This document shows, piece after piece, positions 46,932-55,540 of a DNA stretch of 64,000 bases. The stretch lies in assembly GCA_944320135.1 (NCBI GenBank), contig CALUGI010000015.1, positions 1-64,000 of the forward strand, in the 5' to 3' direction. The notes beneath the pieces are model-generated. The model did no database searches and was not told where the DNA came from. It worked only from the letters and a program-made list of their open reading frames with translations. The translations under genes were made by a program, and so were the position numbers. This stretch comes from an uncultured Phocaeicola sp. GTDB lineage: Bacteria; Bacteroidota; Bacteroidia; Bacteroidales; Bacteroidaceae. Positions within the stretch are counted from its first letter, which is position 1. Every line of letters begins with the position of its first letter.

Positions 46932-47756
46932 ATGAAGAAAACAAGTTTATTGGCGCTGCCCCTGCTCTTGGCGTTGGCAGGTTGCAGCGGAGACGAAAAA
47001 AAGGCGGACGAATTGTACCTGCGTGCGGAGGCTTCGTTTGCAGAAGGCGACTATAGCCGCGCCAAATTGCAGATAGACAGTATCCGGAGCCTCTATCCGA
47101 AAGCATTCGAGGCAAGAAAGGCAGGCATCAAGCTGATGCAGCAGGTCGACTTGGCCGAACAGCGGAAGACGCTGGCCTATCTCGACAGCCTGATGACGCT
47201 CAGGCAGGCTTCTTTGGATTCGATAGCGGGAAGTTTCGTGCTCGAAAAAGATACGGCCTATCAGGAAGAAGGCAATTATTTCTATCCCACGCAAGTGGTG
47301 GAAAAGAACATCGGGCGGTCGTTCCTGCGCGGGCAGGTGAGCGAGCGCGGCGAAATGTCTCTCACCTCCATCTATAGCGGCGGAAGAAACATTCACCATA
47401 CGGCGGTAAAGGTCAGTATAGGAGACAATTTTGCGCAGACGCCCCCCTCGGCGGACAGCTATGAGACGACTGATTTGGGCCGCCCCGTAGAGAAGGCCGA
47501 CTACAAACAAGGGAGCGACGGGGGAGTGATAGCCTTCATTGCGGCCAACCGCGACAAGAAGAACATTCGTCTGGAGTTTCTGGGCGACCGCAAGTACGTC
47601 ACGACAATGCGCCCCGACGACATTAAGGCCATCGCTTCGTTGAGCGATTTGGCGCGCATCTTGTCGGGGATAGAAGAAATAAAGGAAAAGCAAAATGAAG
47701 CGAACCTGAAAATTCGCTTCGTAACGCGGAAGATAGAAGAAAGCGCCGCTGAATAG
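46932..47756 (+). CDS. lipoprotein of unknown function
   Basis: 274 residues from the ATG at 46932 (MKKTSLLALPLLLALAGC, Cys18 lipobox). The first 80 residues look like a tetratricopeptide pair (ADELYLRAEASFAEGDYSRAKLQIDSI). A beta-rich part with FLRGQVSERGEMSLTSIYSGG follows, ending in a charged coil (GIEEIKEKQNEANLKIRFVTRKI). Probably attached to a membrane facing the periplasm. I do not recognise the family. Upstream in-frame ATGs run through the repeat element and promoter and are not used. Confidence 0.85.
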   Translation: MKKTSLLALPLLLALAGCSGDEKKADELYLRAEASFAEGDYSRAKLQIDSIRSLYPKAFEARKAGIKLMQQVDLAEQRKTLAYLDSLMTLRQASLDSIAGSFVLEKDTAYQEEGNYFYPTQVVEKNIGRSFLRGQVSERGEMSLTSIYSGGRNIHHTAVKVSIGDNFAQTPPSADSYETTDLGRPVEKADYKQGSDGGVIAFIAANRDKKNIRLEFLGDRKYVTTMRPDDIKAIASLSDLARILSGIEEIKEKQNEANLKIRFVTRKIEESAAE

Positions 47757-47761
47757 CTTGG

Positions 47762-48208
47762 TTATAGCGGCGCGGACAATTCTTCAAGCGTCTTCCCCTC
47801 GAAAGAGCAGATTGCTTTCTTGTAGCTCAATGGGATGTCGACAGGTTCTTTCGTAGCCACGTCGTAGCCTACCATCACCGTGCGGCACTGGCATTTCAAC
47901 ACTCCGCTGGCTTGGTTGATAGCGCGTTGCACGAGGGTAAAGCTCTTGTGCCCGATATGGATTACCGCCGTTTCGATAATCAGTTTGTCGGAAAAGAATA
48001 CGGGAGCCAGGAAGTCGGCGTTGATGTTGGCTATCACTACGCTGAAATCTTTCCATTCCTTTTCGCCGAACACGTCTTGAAAATAGGATGTTTTGGCAAG
48101 GTCGTAGAGAGAGAAGTAGACGGAGTTGTTCATGTGTCCGTACTGGTCGACGTCGCTGAAGCGGATTTGAACCGGGGTTACGTGTTTGAATTGGATGTCG
48201 TTCTCCAT
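47762..48208 (-). CDS. acyl-CoA thioesterase (4HBT/YbgC type)
   Basis: 148 residues with the hot-dog fold: PVQIRFSDVDQYGHMNNSVYF contains the catalytic Asp and the GHMNN motif of the YbgC/FadM group, and the central strand ADFLAPVFFSDKLIIETAV is present. It hydrolyses acyl-CoA or acyl-ACP thioesters; the exact substrate is open. A minus-strand TATATTTG box lies at 48231-48238. Confidence 0.92.
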   Translation of the reverse strand: MENDIQFKHVTPVQIRFSDVDQYGHMNNSVYFSLYDLAKTSYFQDVFGEKEWKDFSVVIANINADFLAPVFFSDKLIIETAVIHIGHKSFTLVQRAINQASGVLKCQCRTVMVGYDVATKEPVDIPLSYKKAICSFEGKTLEELSAPL

Positions 48209-48230
48209 GATGATATGATTTTTAGTTTTC

Positions 48231-48238
48231 CAAATATA
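48231..48238 (-). promoter_or_regulatory. -7 box (TATATTTG) of the thioesterase gene
   Basis: Minus-strand TAnnTTTG match 22 bp before the start at 48208. Confidence 0.5.
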
Positions 48239-48282
48239 TATCTTTTTTCTTGAAATATGTCGGCTTGTGGCGGATAATTTTT

Positions 48283-48290
48283 TATTTTTG
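48283..48290 (+). promoter_or_regulatory. -7 box (TATTTTTG) of the sulfhydrylase gene
   Basis: TAnnTTTG match 90 bp before the start. The leader 48297-48379 is rich in TCCGAT/ATCGGA complementarity but shows no SAM-riboswitch signature I can recognise. Confidence 0.5.
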
Positions 48291-48379
48291 CCCGTCTTTA
48301 TCCGATTTTCCGAATCATCCCGACATTTCGGATGCGGGAATCGGAAGCGGATGCGGACATCCGATAAAACGTTTTAAGT

Positions 48380-49663
48380 ATGGAACAGAAATTTAGCAAA
48401 GAGACGCTCTGCGTGCAGGGCGGATGGACTCCCAAGAACGGCGAGCCTCGCGTGTTGCCCATTTATCAAAGTACCACGTTCAAGTACGATACGAGCGAGC
48501 AGATGGCGCGTCTGTTCGACTTGGAAGACAGCGGTTATTTCTATACCCGCCTTCAGAATCCCACCAATGATGCAGTGGCCTCGAAAATCGCCGCATTGGA
48601 AGGCGGGGTGGGAGCGATGCTGACATCGTCCGGCCAAGCGGCCAATTTTTATGCGGTGTTCAACATTTGTGAGGCAGGCGACCATTTCGTATGTTCTTCC
48701 ACTATCTACGGGGGAACGTTCAACTTGTTTGCCGTAACGATGAAGAAGCTGGGAATCGAATGCACGTTTGTGGATGCGGACGCTTCGGAAGAGGAAATCG
48801 GCAAGGCTTTCCGCAGCAATACGAAATGCCTTTTTGGAGAAACCATATCCAATCCGAGCATCAATGTGCTGGACATCGAGAAATTCGCTCGCATAGCCCA
48901 CAAGCACGGGGTTCCTCTGATTGTGGACAATACGTTTGCCACTCCTATCAATTGCCGCCCGTTTGAGTGGGGAGCGGACATCGTGACTCATTCCACCACC
49001 AAGTACATGGACGGACATGCCACTTGCGTGGGAGGGGCGGTCGTAGACAGCGGCAATTTCGATTGGGATGCTCATGCCGACAAGTTTCCGGGACTGACTC
49101 GTCCCGACGAGTCCTATCACGGCTTGACTTACACGAAGGCTTTCGGCAAAATGGCCTATATCACGAAAGCTACCGCCCAGCTGATGCGCGACTTGGGCTC
49201 AATACAGTCGCCCGAAAACGCATTCCTTTTGAACTTGGGGCTGGAGACTTTGCATTTGCGTATGCAGCGTCATTGCGAAAACGCGCAGAAGGTAGCCGAA
49301 TGGCTTGAGGCGAATCCGAAAGTGAAGTGGGTGAACTATTGCGGGTTGCCGGGCAACAAGTATCATGAGTTGGCACGGAAATACATGCCGGGCGGTTCGT
49401 GCGGCGTGATTGCTTTCGGCCTTCACGGAACTCGTGAGGATGCCATCAAGTTTATGGACCATCTGAAGATGATTTGTATTGTGACGCATGTGGCTGATGC
49501 GCGTACTTGCGTGCTCCATCCCGCCAGCCATACTCATCGCCAGCTGTCGGACGAGCAGCTGATTGAAGCAGGCGTTGCTCCCGACTTGATTCGTCTTTCC
49601 GTCGGCATCGAGAACGTTCGCGACATTATCGCCGATTTGGAGCAGGCTATGGAGCGGATATAG
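48380..49663 (+). CDS. O-acetylhomoserine sulfhydrylase (Cys/Met metabolism PLP enzyme)
   Basis: 427 residues. Start TLCVQGGWTPKNGEPRVLPI, then YQSTTF, YTRLQNPTNDAVASKIAALEGG, DNTFATPINCRPFEWGAD and the PLP lysine K208 in VTHSTTKYMDG. The long form with the FPGLTRPDESYHGL insert points to MetY-type O-acetylhomoserine aminocarboxypropyltransferase rather than MetB. It makes homocysteine from O-acetylhomoserine and sulfide. Confidence 0.93.
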   Translation: MEQKFSKETLCVQGGWTPKNGEPRVLPIYQSTTFKYDTSEQMARLFDLEDSGYFYTRLQNPTNDAVASKIAALEGGVGAMLTSSGQAANFYAVFNICEAGDHFVCSSTIYGGTFNLFAVTMKKLGIECTFVDADASEEEIGKAFRSNTKCLFGETISNPSINVLDIEKFARIAHKHGVPLIVDNTFATPINCRPFEWGADIVTHSTTKYMDGHATCVGGAVVDSGNFDWDAHADKFPGLTRPDESYHGLTYTKAFGKMAYITKATAQLMRDLGSIQSPENAFLLNLGLETLHLRMQRHCENAQKVAEWLEANPKVKWVNYCGLPGNKYHELARKYMPGGSCGVIAFGLHGTREDAIKFMDHLKMICIVTHVADARTCVLHPASHTHRQLSDEQLIEAGVAPDLIRLSVGIENVRDIIADLEQAMERI

Positions 49664-49725
49664 TTTTGTTTGCTCTTTGATAAAAAGGCATGGAGGCTCG
49701 GATGCTTTTCCATGCCTTTGCTTTT

Positions 49726-50328
49726 TTAGAATGAGCAGAAGAATGTAACTAAGAACGGGACGCTGAAGTCTATGACAAATCCGTGGAAAATGGAGACAAC
49801 CGCAAACTCCTGGCCTGCATAACGTACGATGATAGGGAGGGTGGTGTCCATCGTTGTGGCGCCTCCGGCGGAGATAGGGGCCAGATTGCCGAACCAACGC
49901 ACCAACAGGGGAGCGCAGAGCAAAGTAATCATCTCGCGTATGATGTTCGACAGCAAGGCAACGGTGCCCAATTCCGCTCCTTTGTATTCGGTAATGAATA
50001 TACTCGATAATGAATAGTATCCGAATCCTGCACCGACTGCCATGCAATCTGCTGCACTTCTGTTGGAGAGCAGCACACTGACGAGCGCTGAAGCGCATAC
50101 TGTTCCCAGAATGGTCATGACGGGCAGAAAGGCGAGCCGGGGATTGAGGGAGCGGAAATTCTTGATGGTTTGCGGGTTGTTCCCGACGCTGAGACCTACG
50201 CAAAACATAAGAGCGCAAAGCGCGTAGAAGCTGATGCCGCTGTTTGCCGTTTCGGAAGGCACTATATGAAACAAGCCTGCCAGCACTCCCATTGCAAAGA
50301 AACCGACGATTATCAGACTTCCTTTCAT
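49726..50328 (-). CDS. LysO-family transporter, C-terminal half
   Basis: 200 residues from the ATG at 50328, which overlaps the stop of the N-terminal half (ATGA at 50325-50328). The frame extends to 50361 but the overlap decides the start. Hydrophobic throughout, with about five to six helices: IIVGFFAMGVLAGLF, GAGFGYYSLSSIFITEY and FSVPFLVTFF at the end. LysO (YbjE, DUF340) exports lysine; in Bacteroides it is commonly coded as two adjacent genes. Confidence 0.85.
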   Translation of the reverse strand: MKGSLIIVGFFAMGVLAGLFHIVPSETANSGISFYALCALMFCVGLSVGNNPQTIKNFRSLNPRLAFLPVMTILGTVCASALVSVLLSNRSAADCMAVGAGFGYYSLSSIFITEYKGAELGTVALLSNIIREMITLLCAPLLVRWFGNLAPISAGGATTMDTTLPIIVRYAGQEFAVVSIFHGFVIDFSVPFLVTFFCSF

Positions 50329-50600
50329 GAGCCGTTTCTTTTTTTGTTCAGCCACATCCATAATCCTTTGGCCGCTATGCAGCTTCCTGCTACAGATGCA
50401 AGACTGAGGGCGAAAGCCTCTATGCCCAATGTGGCCAGTCCTTGTACAATTCTCCGGTTTTCTCCTACTTCAATGCCGAGCAGGAACAGCAATATCCAAA
50501 TCAGAACCGTAATGGCTTTGTTGAGGCCGGGCAAATGGCGGTTGCGCAGCATGAACCCGATGCACATACCTCCCGCCATGAATCCGATGACAATGAACAT
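50325..50600 (-). CDS. LysO-family transporter, N-terminal half
   Basis: 91 residues from the ATG at 50600 (MFIVIGFMAGGMCIGFMLRN); a GTG at 50669 would add 23 residues that do not look like part of the family. Three membrane helices, with the typical ITVLIWILLFLLGIEVGEN motif. Coupled by ATGA to the C-terminal half, so the two probably form one carrier. Confidence 0.82.
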   Translation of the reverse strand: MFIVIGFMAGGMCIGFMLRNRHLPGLNKAITVLIWILLFLLGIEVGENRRIVQGLATLGIEAFALSLASVAGSCIAAKGLWMWLNKKRNGS

Positions 50601-50684
50601 CCTTTCTGTGAGTTTAAGCGGAAAAAGCGGAAGCGTGCCGGAGAAAAGGGTTCCCTCTTTGCCTGACACGCTCCCGATTATATG

Positions 50685-51857
50685 TTATTTGAATGACTTT
50701 TGATAAATGGCCGATACTTCATCGTCAGTCAGCGGACGCGGGTCGAGCGTGAAAAGGGCGCCCATTGCCTCTTTTGCGTTGCGAACCATTTTCGGGAAGT
50801 CTTCCGGTTTGATGCCCCAGTCGCTGAGTTTCAAGTCATGTACCTTGCATTCTTTCTGCATACGCACCAGCGCATCGATGAAGTCGCTCGGACGGTTGCT
50901 CTTCTGCTGGGTCATGGCTTCCGCCATCTTCATGTAGCGTTTCATGCAATCGTTGCGGAAAGTCTCGAAGTAGGCTTCGCTGATGGCAATCAGGCCCGCG
51001 CCGTGGGGCAACTGCGGATAGTAGGCGCTCATGGCATGTTCCATCGAGTGCTCGGAGATGCAGCTGGACGTTGATTCGACGAGCCCTGCCAATGTGCTTG
51101 CCCACGCTACTTTTGCGCGTGCTTTCAGGTTGCGCCCGTCGTTTACGGCTACCGGAAGGTATTTGTAGAGCAGGCGGATGGCTTCCAACGCATACAAATC
51201 GCTGATGGGAGTGGCGCAGTTGGCGATAAATCCTTCTGCCGCATGGAAAAATGCGTCGAAGCCTTGGTATGCGGTGAGATGCGGGGGGATGGAAAGCATC
51301 AGTTCCGGATCGATGATGGAAAGGACAGGGAAAGTCAGTTCGCTGCCGAAGCCGATTTTTTCTTGCGTGTCTTCGTTGGTGACGACGCTCCACGGGTCGG
51401 CTTCCGTTCCTGTGCCTGCGGTGGTAGGTATGGCCACTATAGGAAGCGCTTTCGTTACCGGACGACCTTTGCCCGTGCCGGCAGGTATGTAGTCCCAGTA
51501 GTCGCCCGGATTGCAGGCCATGATTGCGATTGCCTTGGCCGAGTCAATGCTGCTTCCGCCTCCCAGTCCGACTACAAAGTCGCATTCTTCTTTCCGGCAG
51601 AGTTCGGCTGCTTCCATCACATGCTTCTTGGTCGGGTTGGGAAGTATTCGGTCGAACACAACCGAAGCGGCGCCGTTTTCCTTCAGCAGTTCGATGACTT
51701 TGTCCAAATAGCCGTATTTTTTCATAGATGTTCCCGAAGATATGGCTATCAGGGCTTTCTTTCCCGGAAGTTTCTCTGTAGCCAGTCTTTTGATTTCTCC
51801 ACATCCGAACACGATGCGTGTCGGAATGTGCAAACTGAATACCGGATTTGTGTTCAT
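50685..51857 (-). CDS. iron-containing alcohol dehydrogenase
   Basis: 390 residues. N-terminal dinucleotide fold with VVGLGGGSSIDSAKAIA and AIPTTAGTGTEADPWSVVTN; the metal site uses GFDAFFHAAEGF and EHSMEHAMSAYYPQLPHGAGLIAI (His residues). It resembles butanol/lactaldehyde dehydrogenases of this family. It probably reduces an aldehyde with NAD(P)H; substrate unknown. A minus-strand TACATTTG box lies at 51886-51893. The lysO pair follows closely, so the three may share a transcript. Confidence 0.93.
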   Translation of the reverse strand: MNTNPVFSLHIPTRIVFGCGEIKRLATEKLPGKKALIAISSGTSMKKYGYLDKVIELLKENGAASVVFDRILPNPTKKHVMEAAELCRKEECDFVVGLGGGSSIDSAKAIAIMACNPGDYWDYIPAGTGKGRPVTKALPIVAIPTTAGTGTEADPWSVVTNEDTQEKIGFGSELTFPVLSIIDPELMLSIPPHLTAYQGFDAFFHAAEGFIANCATPISDLYALEAIRLLYKYLPVAVNDGRNLKARAKVAWASTLAGLVESTSSCISEHSMEHAMSAYYPQLPHGAGLIAISEAYFETFRNDCMKRYMKMAEAMTQQKSNRPSDFIDALVRMQKECKVHDLKLSDWGIKPEDFPKMVRNAKEAMGALFTLDPRPLTDDEVSAIYQKSFK

Positions 51858-51885
51858 AATGTGTGACGTTTAAAGTTCGTATGTT

Positions 51886-51893
51886 CAAATGTA
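51886..51893 (-). promoter_or_regulatory. -7 box (TACATTTG) of the alcohol dehydrogenase gene
   Basis: Minus-strand TAnnTTTG match 28 bp before the start at 51857. Confidence 0.5.
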
Positions 51894-51926
51894 CGAAAAT
51901 AAAGCCACAAAGGAAGACGGATAATG

Positions 51927-53576
51927 TTAAAAATGGTGATTTCCGACAAAACGGGGCCGGGCGAGCGGCTTGTTCTTTCTTGGCGATGCCGGGCAGCGCG
52001 TCTTCTGAACTTGCGAAGTCTGGCGGTCAAAATCGACGAACGACTCGTAGGTAGGGGCGTTTCCGGTTCCTTCCTTCATGACCCGATCATAGATGGCTTT
52101 TCGCGAAGGAGCGTTGAAGCCTGCCGCATTGTCGTTCATCATGCTGTTTTCCGTGGGACGGTATATTCCTTTCGTATAGGTGCATCCTCCTTCGTATATG
52201 CCTAATCCTTCATCGGCATACCGTTCGTCTGTCAGGAATTTGCGCCAGAGTATTTTCTTCGTGTCTTGCGTGAAGTCGACATTCTGCGCCCATCCGTAAG
52301 ACGACTGGAGGTTGCGTATGGTCGTAGCTTCGTCTTCGGGAATCTCTCCGTTGTCTTCGTAAGCGTATTCGTCTTCTAACTTGGCGAATCCGTGGCCTAT
52401 GGCTTCATGGGTCAGCACTTGCCGGAAGATGTCGGTCTCCGCATTTTCCACCATCGGGCAATAGGCGATGGCAAACTCCGTCATCTTCTGGTTGGAGGGG
52501 TTCATGAAGCCGAAGTAGGTGGTTCCGGCATATTTGTCGGCATTCAAGATGACTATGGCGAGCGCATTGTCGTGGTCGATGTTTTCCACGCAATGGGTGT
52601 AGCTCATGACGGCAACGTTGTCTCCCGTGATGAGCGTGCTTTCTTCTTCCGCCAAGATGCAGCTGAAAGCCGTTTCATATCCGTATCCGAAGATGTTGCT
52701 TTTCGATACCGCCGTTACCGAATATACGTCGAAATAGTCTTTCAGCGATTTCATCGGTTCTTCGGTGAAGAGGTTCTCGTATGTCTTTTCCATAGCCTTG
52801 TCGTATGCGCCGTTGCTGATTTCCGTGTCGATGAATCCGTCGCCCATCAGCACGATGGGGATGCCTTTCCCTTTGTTCGATTCTTGAAGCGTCTTTACGT
52901 TTCCGTCTGCGGAGAAGTCGGTGGATTCGCTTCCGGTGTTTCCTTCCTGCACGATAGTTACGGTGGTCAGAATCTGCTGTTCCTGATTTTCTTCCTTTAC
53001 GATGTACATGAAGCCGATGCGGGACTTCACTTCCGGGTTGGGCGCTATTTCCAGCGTGACGGAATAGTCGTTGAGCGAGCGCGACTTTGTTTTTTGATTA
53101 ATCCATGAGCCGTTTCCAAGGATGTGCAGCTTGTCGCTGCGGATGGCGGTAGAGAAATTTACTTCTATTTCTCCGCCTTCCGAGTCGACTAAATAGAAAG
53201 GTTGTTCCAGACGGATGTAGTCGGAAGTTTCTTGCCTGACGTTTATTGTCTGTTTCGCGCCGTTTGAAGTCAGCGTTAGGGTAGCGGTGCGGCTCTCGTC
53301 CGTATCGTTTTCGCTTGTCGCCTTGAGCGTGATGACGTTTGCTCCCGCAGGCCCTTCCATTGGCGTAGCGGTAAGCCAGTCGGCCGAAAGGGCGGCTTGC
53401 CAATCGGAGGCGCTTTGGAAACTGACGGTGTTTTGCGCTCCTTCCTCCCATGTCAGTATGATGTCGTCCGTAATGTTGAACGAGAATCCGGACGCCGTTT
53501 CTTCCTCTTTCGAGCAGGAAGCGAGAAGCAGTGTGCATAGCAGCGCCATGTTGGCGAGAAGAAGAAATGGTTTCAT
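51927..53576 (-). CDS. BACON-domain lipoprotein with M64 metallopeptidase domain
   Basis: 549 residues, lipobox LLLASC (Cys21). Two BACON-like domains (about 35-115 and 120-212; DWLTATPMEGPAGANVITL, TATLTLTSNGAKQTINVRQE) are followed by the M64 peptidase domain. It has IPIVLMGDGFID and the zinc motif HEAIGHGFAKLEDEY (HExxH at 390-394). M64 is the family of a clostridial IgA peptidase; the Bacteroides enzymes are mostly uncharacterised. The last 25 residues (from KTRCPASPRK) are basic and of odd composition and overlap a possible copy of the 22-nt element, so the natural C-terminus may be elongated. Promoter: minus-strand TATTTTTG at 53603-53610. Confidence 0.92.
   Translation of the reverse strand: MKPFLLLANMALLCTLLLASCSKEEETASGFSFNITDDIILTWEEGAQNTVSFQSASDWQAALSADWLTATPMEGPAGANVITLKATSENDTDESRTATLTLTSNGAKQTINVRQETSDYIRLEQPFYLVDSEGGEIEVNFSTAIRSDKLHILGNGSWINQKTKSRSLNDYSVTLEIAPNPEVKSRIGFMYIVKEENQEQQILTTVTIVQEGNTGSESTDFSADGNVKTLQESNKGKGIPIVLMGDGFIDTEISNGAYDKAMEKTYENLFTEEPMKSLKDYFDVYSVTAVSKSNIFGYGYETAFSCILAEEESTLITGDNVAVMSYTHCVENIDHDNALAIVILNADKYAGTTYFGFMNPSNQKMTEFAIAYCPMVENAETDIFRQVLTHEAIGHGFAKLEDEYAYEDNGEIPEDEATTIRNLQSSYGWAQNVDFTQDTKKILWRKFLTDERYADEGLGIYEGGCTYTKGIYRPTENSMMNDNAAGFNAPSRKAIYDRVMKEGTGNAPTYESFVDFDRQTSQVQKTRCPASPRKNKPLARPRFVGNHHF
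51939..52004. repeat. possible 22-nt-unit element overlapping the 3' end of the M64 gene
   Basis: Three 22-nt stretches (51939-51960, 51961-51982, 51983-52004) have GC cores and T-runs like the intergenic family, but the match is weaker than at the other sites. Confidence 0.35.
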
Positions 53577-53602
53577 CGCAGTAAAATAAGATTAGTCTGT
53601 CG

Positions 53603-53610
53603 CAAAAATA
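53603..53610 (-). promoter_or_regulatory. -7 box (TATTTTTG) of the M64 gene
   Basis: Minus-strand TAnnTTTG match 26 bp before the start at 53576. Confidence 0.5.
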
Positions 53611-53658
53611 AGAAAACATTTTGTGATAACTGGCAGATTTCGGTGAAATCCTTGAAAC

Positions 53659-53746
53659 GCCGGCGCGTTTGATGCAGAATGCGGCGGCTTCCGGTTCGGT
53701 GTGCCGCCGGGCTTTTCCTGAGCCTCCGGCTTGTTTTTCGGTCGGA
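53659..53746. repeat. 22-nt-unit intergenic element, copy 8
   Basis: Units at 53659-53680, 53681-53702, 53703-53724 and 53725-53746 with GCCGGCGCG, GCGGCGGCTT, GCCGCCGGGCTTTT and TCCGGCTTGTTTTT at the same phase. It lies between two divergent genes. Confidence 0.6.
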
Positions 53747-53812
53747 CTGCAATATGGAAAGTTCTCGCCGTTTTTTTGTGAACATTTTCTGGATAAAGTC
53801 GTTGTAATTTAA

Positions 53813-53820
53813 TATCTTTG
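53813..53820 (+). promoter_or_regulatory. -7 box (TATCTTTG) of the bile-salt-hydrolase-like gene
   Basis: TAnnTTTG match 43 bp before the start, with TTTT at 53785-53788 as a possible -33 element. Confidence 0.55.
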
Positions 53821-53863
53821 TGTAGCGATGCTTTCCGGAATGGTTTGTTAAAATAATAAGAGT

Positions 53864-54949
53864 ATGAAAAGAAAGATGATTTTGGAAGCCGTTGGCGTGC
53901 TTTCGGCATTTATCCTGTCTTGCGGCAGTGCTGCTGCATGTACGGGCATTTCGCTCATGGCCGCAGACAGCAGCCGGGTAGTGGCACGGACGATTGAATG
54001 GGGTGGGAGCGACCTGAACAGCCAATATGTAATTGTGCCGCGCGGATATGTGCAGCAATCGTATATTCCCGGAGGAACGGTGGGAGGAAAGACTTTTGCG
54101 GCCCGTTACGGCTATGTCGGCCTTGCTGTGGAACAGAAGGAGTTTGTGGCGGAGGGACTGAATGAAGCGGGGCTTTCTGCCGGACTTTTCTATTTCCCCG
54201 GATACGGAGAATATGAGGCTTATGCGGAAGCGGAAAAGGCGGAAAGCGTGGCAGACCTGCAGCTCGTGCCTTATATATTGGCAACCTGCGCCACGGTAGA
54301 TGAGGTGAAGAAAGCCATAGAGGGGATTCATGTGATAGCCATCGACCCTCGTGCCTCTACCGTACACTGGCGTTTCACCGAGCCGTCGGGACGACAAATC
54401 GTGCTGGAGATAGTGGGAGGGAAGCTCAATTTCTATGAGAACGAGCTGGGAGTGCTTACCAACTCACCGGGATTCGAGTGGCAGCTGACCAATCTCAACA
54501 ACTACGTGAATCTGTTTCCGGGAAGCGCGCCGGCCCAAAAGTTGGGCAACCGGGAACTGAAGTCATTCGGTGCGGGAAGCGGTTTTCTGGGCATTCCGGG
54601 TGACGTGACTCCGCCTTCGCGTTTCGTGCGTGCCGCCTTCTATCAGGCTACGGCACCGTTGCAGAAGACGGGAGAGGATGCCGTGCTGCAAGGTTTCCAG
54701 ATTTTGAACAATTTCGACATCCCGGTAGGCATCGAGTTTGCGGACGGGAAGATTCCGGCCGACATTCCGAGTGCAACACAATGGACTTCGGCCACGGACG
54801 TGACGCACCGTGTCATCTATTACCGGACAATGTACGACAGTGCTATCAGAAGGATAGACCTGAACAAGATTGATTTTTCAAAAATTAAATACAGGGCTGT
54901 TCCTTTGGACAAAGTGGAACGGCAGCCGATTGCTGACATAATATTGTAA
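53864..54949 (+). CDS. choloylglycine hydrolase family protein (bile salt hydrolase / penicillin V acylase type)
   Basis: 361 residues. A signal peptide ends at SAA, leaving the nucleophile Cys26 (ACTGISLM) at the mature N-terminus, as in Ntn hydrolases. VARTIEWGGSD supplies the Arg, GLNEAGLSAGLFYF is typical, and LTNSPGFEWQLTNLNNY gives the Asn of the oxyanion hole. Gram-negative gut members split conjugated bile salts or penicillin V; which one cannot be told from sequence. Exported, so it acts in the periplasm. Nine bp before the DUF456 gene. Confidence 0.92.
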   Translation: MKRKMILEAVGVLSAFILSCGSAAACTGISLMAADSSRVVARTIEWGGSDLNSQYVIVPRGYVQQSYIPGGTVGGKTFAARYGYVGLAVEQKEFVAEGLNEAGLSAGLFYFPGYGEYEAYAEAEKAESVADLQLVPYILATCATVDEVKKAIEGIHVIAIDPRASTVHWRFTEPSGRQIVLEIVGGKLNFYENELGVLTNSPGFEWQLTNLNNYVNLFPGSAPAQKLGNRELKSFGAGSGFLGIPGDVTPPSRFVRAAFYQATAPLQKTGEDAVLQGFQILNNFDIPVGIEFADGKIPADIPSATQWTSATDVTHRVIYYRTMYDSAIRRIDLNKIDFSKIKYRAVPLDKVERQPIADIIL

Positions 54950-54958
54950 ATAAGGCTC

Positions 54959-55429
54959 ATGGACATATTTCTGATTATACTTGGAGTTCTTTGTCTGGTG
55001 GTTGCTGTATTGGGTTCCGTGCTTCCGGCTCTTCCCGGCCCGCCTGTAGCATACGTGGGGATGATTCTTTTCCATCTCACCGACCGCATCCAGTTCACAC
55101 CGGCCCAACTGATAACTTGGGCGGTGCTGGTCATACTGGTCCAGGTGCTTGACTATATCATCCCGATGTTGGGAAGCAAATATGCCGGAGGAACGAAATG
55201 GGGAAGCTGGGGGTGCGTTGTCGGCACGGTGGCCGGATTGTTTTTCCCTCCGTGGGGGATTGTTCTGGGTCCTTTCTTAGGAGCTGTTATCGGTGAATTG
55301 TTGGGAGACAAGGATTTAATGTATGCGCTGAAGTCCGGTTTCGGCTCGTTGCTCGGCTTCTTGTTCGGCACCGTCGTCAAGCTGATGCTTTGCGGCTATT
55401 TCGTGTGGCAGTTTATTGCCGCATTCTGA
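54959..55429 (+). CDS. DUF456 membrane protein
   Basis: 156 residues, hydrophobic: IFLIILGVLCLVVAVLGSVL, LPGPPVAYVGMILFHL and SKYAGGTKWGSWGCVVGTVAGLFF are the DUF456 pattern of Gly-rich helices. Function unknown. Probably co-transcribed with the choloylglycine hydrolase gene. Confidence 0.92.
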   Translation: MDIFLIILGVLCLVVAVLGSVLPALPGPPVAYVGMILFHLTDRIQFTPAQLITWAVLVILVQVLDYIIPMLGSKYAGGTKWGSWGCVVGTVAGLFFPPWGIVLGPFLGAVIGELLGDKDLMYALKSGFGSLLGFLFGTVVKLMLCGYFVWQFIAAF

Positions 55430-55540
55430 ATTTTTCCGGTACGCGCATCCGGAGTCTGAGCGGCGAATACGATATGGAAGTGCGGAAATGCAAGCGGGAA
55501 TCGGCCCGGCCTGCATTTCTGCACTTCTCATTTGCGCTTT

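Noticed and set aside
48291..48379. SAM riboswitch before the sulfhydrylase gene
   Set aside because: Only loose TCCGAT/ATCGGA pairing; I could not find the conserved core of SAM-I or SAM-II riboswitches.
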